Assembly (NCBI GenBank): GCA_002284615.2
Contig: MU070384.1
Span: 4,631 to 17,783, forward strand
Direction: 5' to 3'
DNA from: Dunaliella salina
Taxonomy: Eukaryota > Chlorophyta > Chlorophyceae > Chlamydomonadales > Dunaliellaceae
Length of the DNA stretch: 13,153 nt
Under the pieces are notes generated by a model. The model searched no databases. It was not told the DNA's origin and worked only from the letters and a program-made list of their open reading frames with translations. The stretch's first letter is position 1. Each line of letters starts with the position of its first letter. Positions 8,901 through 13,077 of this stretch are shown here, piece by piece. The translations under genes were made by a program, and so were the position numbers.

Positions 8901-10292
8901 CTGGCTTCATTCGCAAGATGACGACATTGGGCCCATTTTCTAGCTTTTGGCCCTTGCTCGCTCGCTCACGAGGACTCCTGAGCCTGTCACAGCAGTGCCT
9001 TGCTGCCTCGCTTTTGGCCTCTGCCCTTTTGCATGGAAACATGTTGTATGTTGGCACCAATCAACCTTGACAACATTGGGCCAGTTCCTGACAACATTGG
9101 GCCAGTTCCTGGCTTTGGGCCCTCGCTGTGTCATAAGGACGCGTTGGTCACAATCAGGACTGCCTTGCTGCCTTGCTTTTGGCCACTGTCAAGTAGGCCC
9201 CGATCGAACCATTGACCGATTGCCTTGCTTCTGGCCGTCGCCACCTTCCCACCAGCGCATGTAAGCCTCAGTCACAGCATTGCCCGGTGTCCTCAACGAC
9301 TGGTCAGTGACAGGGTGCCTGGCACCTCACAGAATAGCATGTGTAGGGTTCGAGGTCAGTATATATACAGTATACAGTATATATATAGTAGTATATACCG
9401 AAGAGAGAATATATCATTACGCAAAAATATCTTTTTGGGGCTGTGCGTAAAAATTGCAGCTGGCAAAAAAATAATTATTTGAAGCGCTGCGTATGTGTGC
9501 GAACAGGATTATGATAATAATGATAATCTTTTTGGCGATGAGCAAGGCAGCGACCAGCAGCGTCCCCCTCCACCCCCTCTCCACCTTCTCATCGGGACCT
9601 CCAGCCTAGCTTTCACCGCTTCCTCAAGAAGGAGCCTCAACCCAAAAGAAGGAGAAGGCAAAGCAGCAGTAGGATGCCACATTCATGCAGCAGCAAGGAC
9701 AAGGAAAAACGCGCAGAGGAGGAAGCAAAGCGCAAGCGCAAGCCAGGCAGGCCAAGCTGAGTGAGAATGCAAGCTTGCTTCTGAAACCACCTTCAAGTTG
9801 ATTTTTTGTGCTAAGGCCCTTTTGGCATCGCGTAAATGTGTGTATTTGGAAATAATTACTTGTATCATGGGTGCGTAAATAATGCGTACGTGTAAAACTA
9901 ATTATTTTCTAAGAGGGTGCGTATTGGTCACATCTCTCTACGGTACTAGCAATTTTTTCAGATATACTAATATATCTTGCACCCTAAGCATGTGTGCTTT
10001 GAGTTTCTCACCTGTTCATTAGCTCTCATCCAACCTTTGAAATTCAGTTCAAATTCCCTTGTGCATAGCATGCTACACCCCAGTGTCCAAGTACATATGC
10101 ACACACACACACACACACATGTAGGGGCCAGCAGCGGCAACTCGCCAGGTTTTGGGGTGACCCTCGTCGCAGAGACCACCAGCGGATGTCTGCTCAGTGC
10201 AGAGGCGTGCGCCAAGCATGACCACGCGCGCAGCGCACAAGGCGCAAGCAGCGCTGCTTTCGAGGAGGGCTCTATGGATGCAGAGCATGCAG
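660..10292 (+). CDS. RCL1: RCL1 (RNA 3'-phosphate cyclase-like, ribosome biogenesis), partial, six exons
   Basis: Joined exons 660-787, 3594-3719, 5468-5564, 6372-6439, 7422-7491 and 10125-10292 give about 219 residues that read collinearly as the RCL1 family. Visible signatures in order are LKYKPG, HDCGLSRS, WFLEPL, LFGKK, LKGITND, LELK, MGGGEV, MVKRIRGVAYS, NSPGFG and VAETTSG. From family knowledge, RCL1 is a cyclase-fold protein without cyclase activity. It works in the nucleolus in the 90S/SSU processome, binds the GTPase Bms1, and is needed for early pre-18S rRNA processing. Every junction keeps phase, and the donors and acceptors are GT and AG. Typical members have about 370 residues, so the N-terminal 60 or so and the C-terminal 120-140 are missing from this window. 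Paralogous RtcA cyclase is less likely because the KRIRG/VAETTSG context is RCL1-like, but the segment carrying the cyclase catalytic histidine is not visible, so that test cannot be made here. Confidence 0.9.
911..980 (+). repeat. Dispersed repeat, copy 1
   Basis: Shares an ordered set of motifs with 1324-1385 and 12234-12306: a GGTTTACAAGG or GGTTACAAGG start, GGCCT, CAGTCAA, GACTGCTAGCC and, here and in the third copy, CTGTTCATAAAA-like tails. This is the most diverged of the three copies. It is possibly the end of a retroelement or another transposon; no coding sequence or tRNA-like promoter box is clear. Confidence 0.65.
1324..1385 (+). repeat. Dispersed repeat, copy 2
   Basis: Contains GAGGTTACAAGGTTACAAGG followed by GAGGCCTCC, then GTCAAATCGACTGACTGCTA and GCC. 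It is very close to the copy at 12234-12306, nearly 11 kb away, but lacks that copy's CTGTTCATAAAA tail. Confidence 0.75.
1566..1696. mobile_element. Foldback (MITE-like) element with possible 9-bp target duplication
   Basis: The left arm starts AGGGTTGTGTAAAGAGGGTT (from about 1575). The right arm ends with its reverse complement AACCCTCTTTTCACAACCCT (to about 1687). The centre, GGCCCC-AAA-GGGGCT, continues the inverted symmetry, so most of the 113 bp can fold on itself. Flanks GAACTGACT (1566-1574) and GAACCGACT (1688-1696) are direct repeats with one mismatch, as expected for an old target-site duplication. There is no reading frame, so movement would need a transposase from elsewhere. Confidence 0.7.
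1735..2030. repeat. Minisatellite, GATCTCTGGCAGTCAGGCG type
   Basis: The core GATCTCTGGCAGTC-G/A-GGCG occurs at about 1762, 1818 and 1901 with a diverged copy near 1973. CTGGCTGCTGCTGTGCACA occurs twice between them. Spacing is irregular, roughly 55-85 bp. No gene was recognised. Confidence 0.7.
2370..3110. repeat. Minisatellite, GGCTTGCAACTGGCTTGCCTGC type
   Basis: Roughly seven imperfect units of about 100-115 bp. Each has TTGCAACTGGCTTGCCTGCA, TTCAGC-A/G-NCCT, GGCTNAGAAAAG, GTGTTCAGCATCCT and GGCTTGCA/GAAAGTGTCAT elements. Later units are shortened and rearranged. Reading frames across it are by-products of the repeat. Confidence 0.8.
3449..3522 (+). pseudogene. Decayed partial copy of RCL1 exon B start
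   Basis: Aligns with 3560-3633 at an offset of 111 bp. It shares CATGCTGCA, a T/C-rich tract, CCTCT-TCC-TAACA-TG, and then GGGCATCACCAATGACCAC. The acceptor is lost (TGCCG instead of TGCAG), and a 2-base deletion shifts frame before the GITND codons. The copy then runs into a 21-bp repeat instead of the rest of the exon. Confidence 0.75.
3502..3564 (+). repeat. 21-bp tandem repeat derived from seven RCL1 codons
   Basis: GGCATCACCAAT-NAC-CAC repeats start at 3502, 3523 and 3544. The same sequence is in the true exon at 3615, where it encodes GITNDHL. The unit is exactly seven codons long. Confidence 0.85.
3594..3719 (+). CDS. RCL1: RCL1 exon B (LKGITND to LELK segment)
   Basis: This exon is exactly 42 codons, phase 0 at both ends, entered after CTCTTGCAG and left at the donor GTGAGG (3720). 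It begins PLSITLKGITND and continues DPSIDVIRTVTLPLLKRLGV to DDGLELK. This is the family's GITND-x-x-DPS-x-D segment, which follows directly on LFGKK of the previous exon, followed by the helix and strand leading to LELK. A frameshifted copy of its first 15 or so codons sits 111 bp upstream. A 21-bp unit equal to seven of its codons (GITNDHL-like) is repeated in the intron just before it. Confidence 0.92.
4150..4930. repeat. Degenerate array, AGGAGAGGCCACAGG core
   Basis: The core AGGAGAGGCCACAGG or close variants recurs near 4155, 4310, 4352, 4500, 4568, 4608, 4708 and 4850. Between copies are CTTTCTTNTGGCTGCATCAT, GGTTGCACAGCACAA and ATCAACAACAG. The mosaic order suggests an old satellite scrambled by slippage and recombination. 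Confidence 0.75.
4948..5030. repeat. 9-bp tandem repeat AGGTGCATA/AGGTGCAG
   Basis: About eight short units, AGGTGCATA grading into AGGTGCAG, with a final ATCATGAGGTGCATGAG. On the minus strand this yields Cys/Thr/Ser/Ala-Pro-rich reading frames with no protein character. Confidence 0.85.
5331..5443 (+). pseudogene. Tandem 113-bp duplicate of exon C acceptor side
   Basis: The unit begins at TGTCTCC (5332) and repeats at 5445, an offset of 113 bp. From 5355 the copy reads like exon C with seven mismatches in 65 bases and no gaps. It translates as VFRRRARLMGDREV followed by LKVPIM, against VFRRGARPMGGGEV in the real exon. The acceptor is ACAT instead of GCAG, the glycine-rich loop is altered, and the sequence departs from the exon after PIM. 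It is most simply a dead duplicate exon. Confidence 0.85.
5468..5564 (+). CDS. RCL1: RCL1 exon C (RRGARPMGGGEV segment)
   Basis: The exon enters after TTTGCATGCAG in phase 0 and reads VFRRGARPMGGGEV, then LKVPIMKQLPPVNLVDE plus one base. It leaves at GTGTGT (5565) in phase 1. The glycine-rich GGGEV loop is the family landmark that follows LELK-x-x-x-RG in RCL1 and RtcA proteins. The donor GTGTGT lacks the usual A/G at position 3 plus AGT, so it is weak, but the next exon supplies exactly the two bases needed to give DEGMVKRIRG. A near-identical, damaged copy (5355-5419) lies 113 bp upstream. Confidence 0.92.
5566..5690. repeat. GATGTAGATGTAGA / AGGTGGTGT interspersed repeat
   Basis: Three GATGTAGATGTAGA or GGATGTAGATGTAC blocks alternate with AGGAGGTGGTGT, AGAAGGTGGTGT, AAAGGTGGTGT and GAGGTGGTGT. 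Purine-rich on this strand. Confidence 0.8.
5833..5902. repeat. (GT)n microsatellite, about 35 units
   Basis: An uninterrupted GT/TG run of about 70 bases. It accounts for the Cys-Val and His-Thr poly-dipeptide reading frames over it. Long alternating purine-pyrimidine DNA of this kind can adopt Z-form; its length is probably polymorphic. Confidence 0.98.
6372..6439 (+). CDS. RCL1: RCL1 exon D (GMVKRIRGVAYS segment)
   Basis: A 68-base exon follows CACATGCAG. Its first two bases complete the glycine split with the preceding exon, giving GMVKRIRGVAYSMKVSPQ and then NRM. It ends at the strong donor GTGAGT (6440) in phase 0. RCL1 proteins carry a nearly invariant KRIRGxAYSxRVSPQ segment at this point in the fold, which is one of the clearest family signatures in the window. 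No duplicated copy of this exon's edges was seen. Confidence 0.93.
6440..7421 (+). other. RCL1 intron D-E (982 bp)
   Basis: The intron is bounded by GTGAGT and ATCTTCAG. Apart from one 65-bp tandem duplication (6806-6935) and a TTTGTGAACA repeat just after the donor, it holds nothing I recognise. The 129-residue open frame over 6675-7061 has no family character. Confidence 0.8.
6806..6935 (+). repeat. 65-bp tandem duplication
   Basis: CTTGCACAGAGACAGCCAAG begins at 6806, and a close variant (CTTGCACAAAGACAACCAAG) begins at 6871. Both continue with GTGTGCTTTGCCTCTCATG and GCCTNGG. Two copies. Confidence 0.9.
7422..7491 (+). CDS. RCL1: RCL1 exon E (VDGARGLLNNYLADVFVFTD segment)
   Basis: This exon of 70 bases enters after ATCTTCAG in phase 0 and reads VDGARGLLNNYLADVFVFTD followed by ASS plus one base. 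It corresponds to the family's helix (V/I-x-x-A/S-R-x-x-L-N) and the following strand D-V-Y-I-Y-T-D. The donor is GTTGTG at 7492, with a poor match to consensus at positions 3-6. The same 19-bp donor sequence is repeated three more times directly downstream, so the true exon end is set by phase: only 7491 joins the next exon to give SSG-ASSGNSPGFG at the spacing usual for the family. Confidence 0.9.
7492..7567 (+). repeat. 19-bp tandem repeat of the exon E splice donor
   Basis: The real donor GTTGTG at 7492 is the first of four GTTGTG sites (7492, 7511, 7530, 7549), each exactly 19 bp apart. The unit is GTTGTGTTAAGATCTACGG with substitutions. The preceding bases are CAG, CGG, CAG and CAA, so at least the third copy looks as good a donor as the first. 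Use of a later copy would extend the exon by 19, 38 or 57 bases. The first two shift frame, and in the original frame a TAA is met inside the second unit. Confidence 0.9.
7648..7752. repeat. GCCATTTTGCCATT repeats split by an AT-rich insertion
   Basis: TTTGCCATTGCCATTTTGCC repeats at about 7650-7680 and CATTGCCATTGCCATTTTGC at about 7733-7752 flank a 50-bp AT-rich piece containing TTAAAAC and TTTTTTAAC. It looks like a small insertion or local expansion. Confidence 0.6.
7886..9290. repeat. Two-phase satellite-like array (about 1.4 kb)
   Basis: The first part (to about 8410) alternates two related half-units of 60-65 bp. One contains TTGCCTGGCTTCAGACTTTG, CCGCCTCACACGGATGTAGG. The other contains GCGTTTGCCGATTGCCTGGC, TTTTGGCCTTTGCC and TCACTGGGAAATGG. 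The second part (8410-9290) has longer, more diverged units of about 120-140 bp with GCCTTGCTGCCTTGCTTTTG, GCATGGATATGT, GACGACATTGGGCC and TTTGGCCCTTGCTC. Both parts share TTTTGGCC and are apparently one family. Confidence 0.85.
9355..9415. repeat. AT-rich TA/palindromic tract
   Basis: GTATATATACAGTATACAGT followed by ATATATATAGTAGTATATAC is a run of nested palindromes that can form cruciform or hairpin structures. It marks the left edge of an AT-rich island unlike its surroundings. Confidence 0.8.
9416..9990. mobile_element. AT-rich island with repeated TGCGTA motifs, possible element
   Basis: Composition changes abruptly to AT-rich. The hexamer TGCGTA or its variant GCGTAAA occurs near 9437, 9489, 9831, 9871, 9884 and 9918, with an inverse copy TTACGCAAA at 9417. 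AATAATTATTTG and CTAATTATTTTC lie towards either side. A foreign-looking open frame lies between. Clear terminal inverted repeats and target duplications were not found, so the mobile-element label is tentative. Confidence 0.3.
9542..9760 (+). other. Open frame encoding a basic, AT-hook-like tail (possible relic)
   Basis: Between a TGA (9539-9541) and a TGA (9758-9760) one frame stays open for 72 codons but has no early ATG. It reads Ser/Pro-rich, then FHRFLKKEPQPKRRRRQ, and ends with an acidic-basic stretch and KRKRKPGRPS at residues 63-72. PGRP flanked by K/R is the core of an AT-hook DNA-binding motif. Just upstream, in a different frame, is an acidic stretch (DYDNNDNLFGDEQGSDQQ). A frameshift could therefore separate two parts of one former protein. 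It could be a transposon gene remnant or chance; I cannot name a family. Confidence 0.3.
10098..10119. repeat. (CA)n microsatellite adjoining the exon F acceptor
   Basis: GCACACACACACACACACAC runs to within about five bases of the acceptor TAG at 10122-10124. No other pyrimidine tract is present, so the alternating CA tract must serve in that place. Confidence 0.9.
10125..10292 (+). CDS. RCL1: RCL1 exon F (NSPGFG to VAETTSG segment; 3' end uncertain)
   Basis: The exon is entered after ACATGTAG. The first two bases finish the split glycine, giving ASSGNSPGFG, VTLVAETTSG and CLLSAEACA. The G-x-SPGFG-x-x-L-VAET-T-x-G block is a hallmark of RCL1. After SAE the frame stays open into a low-complexity stretch (KHDHARSAQGASSAAFEEGS) that is also the first unit of a minisatellite. 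I place the end at the good donor AG|GTGAGC (10293, phase 1). A weaker GTGCGC at 10207 would end the exon soon after SAE. A CA dinucleotide tract occupies the place of the polypyrimidine tract upstream of the acceptor. The start is firm; the end is tentative. Confidence 0.82.
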
Positions 10293-10910
10293 GTGAGCAT
10301 GGAAGAGCTTGTGCACATGTGTAGCAAACATGACCATGGTAAGCATGACCAGCGAGCAAGGCGTAAGCAGTGCTGCTTTTGAGGAGGGCTCTATGAATGC
10401 AGAGCATGCAAGTGAGGATGGAAGAGCTTGTGCACATGTGTAAGAAGCATGGCCATGCATCATGTGAAAAGCATGACCAGCGACCAAGGCGCAAGCAGCA
10501 CTGCTTCTAGAGGGAGCCTCATGCTTTTGAGGGGTGCTCTAATAATGCGGAGCATGCAGGCGAGGAGGGCGGAACAGCTTGTGTGCGTATGGCACAAGCA
10601 TGACCATGCGTGCAGTGAGCGAGACGCAAGCAGCGCTGCTGCTAAAGACACCTCCATGCTTTTGAGGAAAGCGATATGAATGCAGAGCATGCTGGTGAGG
10701 ATGGAACAGCTTGTGTGCGTACGGCACAAGCATGACCATGCGTGCAGTGAGCGAGACGCAAGCAGCGCTGCTGCTGAAGGCACATCCATGCTTTTGAGGA
10801 AAGCTATATGAATGCAGAGCATGCTGGTGAGGATGGAACAGCTTGTGTGCGTACGGCACAAGCATGACCATGCGTGCAGTGAGCGAGACGCAAGCAGCGC
10901 TGCTTCTGCA
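10213..10910 (+). repeat. Minisatellite made from the exon F tail and donor
   Basis: About five and a half units of 110-150 bp share AAGCATGACCA, GCAAGCAGCGCTGCT, TTTTGAGGA, ATGAATGCAGAGCATGC, the donor-like GTGAGG, ATGGAACAGCTTGTG and TGCGTACGGCACAAGCATG. The first unit overlaps the predicted end of exon F, where the frame is still open. Donor-equivalent positions read GTGAGC, GTGAGG, GCGAGG, GTGAGG and GTGAGG. The last two full units are almost identical. Confidence 0.9.
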
Positions 10911-10929
10911 GGGAGAAAGCCTTCGTAAC

Positions 10930-11184
10930 TGTACAAAGCGCTTTGCAAATTTGGGTGATGCACTCCTGCAGCTGCCGTGAAAGGTGCTGTGATGACCCGG
11001 GAGTTGATGCATTCTGTGCAGCTGTCGTGTCAAGCTACTGTGTTACCCTTGGCAGGGTTGGGTGGTGCCACTTCTGCCACTCTTTATAGGGTCAGGTAAT
11101 GCAGCCCTGCGGCTACTACGTGTGGCCCACGGCAGACTTGCATAATGCAGTCCTGTGGGTGTTGTGCCAGGCTGCTGTATCAAT
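10930..11184. repeat. Degenerate repeat, TGATGCACTCCTGCAGCTG type
   Basis: Four or five diverged units of about 50-65 bp contain a TGATGCA/TAATGCA start, CTCCTGCAGCTGCCGTG-like and GTGCCAGGCTGCTGTATCAA parts. The last part resembles the unit of the 63-bp array further on, so the two may be one family split by the telomere-type block. Confidence 0.6.
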
Positions 11185-11318
11185 GGGTTTAGACCCTATA
11201 CCCTAAACCCTAACCCTAAACCCTGACCTGAACCCTAACCTGGACCCTAAACCCTGACCCTAGACCCTGACCTAAACCCTAATCTGAACCCTAAACCCTA
11301 ACCCTAAACCTATAACCC
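11185..11318. repeat. Interstitial telomere-type repeat, CCCTAAA/CCCTAA
   Basis: About 18 units of CCCTAAA, CCCTAA and variants such as CCCTGA and CCTGAA. The block starts with a single opposite-facing GGGTTTAG before ACCCTATACCCTAAACCC. Since sequence continues for nearly 2 kb beyond, it is interstitial in this assembly. TTTAGGG is the telomere repeat of plants, many green algae and several other protist groups. Confidence 0.93.
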
Positions 11319-11374
11319 TGAGTCAGCATTGCCTGCTGACCTGCTTCATCTTGTAGCCAGGGATGATGCGCCTG

Positions 11375-11633
11375 GGCGTGGACTTTGACACTGCGGATGA
11401 TGTTCCAGGCTGCTGTGTCAATGCTGAGTCAGCATTGCCGAGGGACTGTGTCACTGCGGATGATGTTCCAGGCTGCTGTGTCAATGCTGAGTCAGCATTG
11501 CCGAGGGACTTTGACACTGCGGATGATGTTCCAGGCTGCTGTGTCAATGCTGAGTCAGCATTGCCGAGGGACTTTGACACTGCGGATGATGTTCCAGGCT
11601 GCAGTGTCAATGCTGAGTCAGCAATGCCTGCTG
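11375..11633 (+). repeat. 63-bp tandem array with internal palindrome
   Basis: Four copies (three near-perfect) of a 63-bp unit containing CACTGCGGATGATGTTCCAG, GCTGCTGTGTCAATGCTGAG and TCAGCATTGCCGAGGGACT. Because 63 is 21 codons, stop-free frames stay open on both strands; this is periodicity, not evidence of a protein. AATGCTGAGTCAGCATT is a near-perfect palindrome. The sequence just before the array (about 11322-11357) repeats just after it (about 11614-11649). Confidence 0.92.
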
Positions 11634-11880
11634 GCCTACTTCATCCGGTCTTACATGTACACGGTGGTGCCTGCTGTCTGCCTGTTCTTGGTCATGCCTC
11701 ACACACCGTTTGACAGGAAGAGTTGCTGTGCTTGCTCTCTGTTTGTCCTTCCCTGGGCCACTCACACATGGTTTGACAGGAAGGCACGCTGTGTCTTTTG
11801 GCTTGCGCCCCTAAAGCTGATCTTTCCTCTCAACCGTGGGCCAAACATACCCTGAATGGCCATGACCCTCCTTGCAACTC
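11634..11880. other. Unrecognised sequence between arrays
   Basis: Contains a duplicated piece, CACACACCGTTTGACAGGAA and CACACATGGTTTGACAGGAA, about 67 bp apart. No RCL1 continuation or other gene was recognised. Confidence 0.5.
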
Positions 11881-11904
11881 TTGCAATACCACAAGAGGTG
11901 GCGG

Positions 11905-12225
11905 AACATGATTTGCAATGCTAAGCAAATCAAACGCAAGGATTGCATGACGTTGCAAGCAATTGCTTTGCAATGCTAAGCAAACCAAATGCAAGGATTG
12001 CATGACGTCGCAAGCATTTGCTTTGCAATGCTGAGCAAATCAAATGCAAGGATTGCATGACGTTGCGAGCATTTGCCTTTGTACCAGAGGTGGAAACGGC
12101 ACAAGGCCGCCCACATGCACTGCATGAAATGCCGCCAGGAATGGTGTACCGCGCTTAGCAATACTGAGCACTTGAAATGCAAGGATTGCGTGACGCTGCT
12201 AGCATTTGCTTTGTAGCCAGAGCTG
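11905..12225 (+). repeat. 55-bp tandem array with Cys-rich coding-like unit
   Basis: AAGGATTGCATGACGTTGCA recurs at 11938, 11993 and 12048 (55 bp apart), then at 12181 after a longer unit. TTTGCAATGCTAAGCAAATC links the short units. In the longer unit one frame reads HKAAHMHCMKCRQEW and, 15 residues after the second cysteine of CMKC, CKDC, followed by a stop near 12214. Cys spacing C-x2-C-x15-C-x2-C resembles a zinc ribbon. Confidence 0.7.
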
Positions 12226-12233
12226 GGGGTAGC

Positions 12234-12306
12234 ACAAGGTTACAAGGTTACAAGTTAAAGGAGGCCTCCAGTCAAATCGACTGACTGCTAGCCTGTTCAT
12301 AAAAAG
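12234..12306 (+). repeat. Dispersed repeat, copy 3
   Basis: Contains AAGGTTACAAGGTTACAAG, GGAGGCCTCCAGTCAAATCG, ACTGACTGCTAGCC and TGTTCATAAAAA. Nearly identical to 1324-1385 in the core and sharing the tail with 911-980. Confidence 0.75.
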
Positions 12307-12383
12307 AAAGAAGTTCATAGATAAAAGGAAGGTGGCACAAGACCATGAGCTGCGTTGGTGGTTCTGGGGGTGACCAACTCACT

Positions 12384-12970
12384 CATGCCAAGTGCAGACT
12401 TTGCTGCCATGCCAGTGCCATGCCAAGTGCAGACTCTGCTGCCATGCCAGTGCCATGCCAAGTGCAGACTCTGCTGCCATGCCAGTGCCGCGCCAAGTGC
12501 AGACTCTCCTGCCATGCCAAGTGCAGATTCTCCTGTCATGCCAGTGCCACGCCGAGTGCTGACTCTGCTGCCATGCCAGTGCCGTGCCAAGTGCAGACTC
12601 TGCTGCTCGCGGCTAACACAAATCCTTGTCAAGCACAGACTCCGCTGCCTTGGCAGTGTCATGCCAGGTGTCATGCCTTTGCCATGTCAAGCACAGGCTC
12701 AGCTGCTTGCTGCTGGCACAGAGCCTTGCCAAGTGCAGGCTCTGCTGCTTGGTGCTGGCGCCTTGCCATGCACAGGCGCGGCTGCCATGCCAGTGCCGCG
12801 CCAAGTGCAGACTCTGCTGCTTGCGGCCAACACAAATCCTTGTCAAGCACAGACTCTGCTGCCTTGGCAGTGTCATGCCAGGTGCCATGCCAGTGCCATG
12901 CCAAGCACAGACTCTGCTGCTCGACGCTAGCACAGAGCCTTACCAAGTACAGACTCTGCTGCTTGGTGCT
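12384..12970. repeat. About 35-bp tandem array, ATGCCAGTGCCATGCCAAGT type
   Basis: The unit is built from ATGCCAGTGCCATGCCAAGT and GCAGACTCTGCTGCC, with shortened units and a higher-order variant carrying TCGCGGCTAACACAAATCCT / TTGCTGCTGGCACAGAGCCT. The larger pattern TTGTCAAGCACAGACTC...GGCAGTGTCATGCCAGGT occurs twice (about 12626-12672 and 12840-12886). Frames stay open on both strands because stops are absent from the unit. Confidence 0.92.
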
Positions 12971-13077
12971 AGCACAGTAACAACTTGCTCACATTTGAAG
13001 TCGATGCAGCCGTCACTTCCTGTTTTTGAATTAAGCCTACTTGAGCTCACTGCTGAGTTTGTTTTGTGCTGCTGTCT

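Larger units (their letters stand above)
7492..10124 (+). other. RCL1 intron E-F (2633 bp)
   Basis: The intron is bounded by GTTGTG and ACATGTAG. Contents in order: a 19-bp donor ladder (7492-7567), GCCATT repeats (7648-7752), a large satellite-like array (about 7886-9290), an AT-rich island with a basic reading frame (about 9355-9990) and a CA microsatellite next to the acceptor. Confidence 0.8.

Noticed and set aside
7886..9290. CRISPR-like or bacterial repeat array
   Set aside because: Units are adjacent and diverged, with no constant repeat alternating with unique spacers, and the context is a spliced eukaryotic gene.
10460..11033. Open frames of 164-167 codons on the minus strand
   Set aside because: They are repeats of the minisatellite unit derived from the RCL1 exon F tail; the reverse frame is a by-product.
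11185..11318. A true chromosome end
   Set aside because: About 1.8 kb of non-telomeric sequence follows, and the units are heavily mutated, so it is interstitial unless the assembly is wrong.
11363..11855. Open frames over the 63-bp array (+ and - strands)
   Set aside because: The unit length is a multiple of three and stop-free, so open frames follow automatically. There is no start context or conserved continuation.
12345..12980. Long open frame (211 codons, + strand) and overlapping frames on both strands
   Set aside because: Entirely explained by the 35-bp array, whose unit lacks stops. The protein would be a Cys/Ala/Ser low-complexity repeat, and several frames are open at once.
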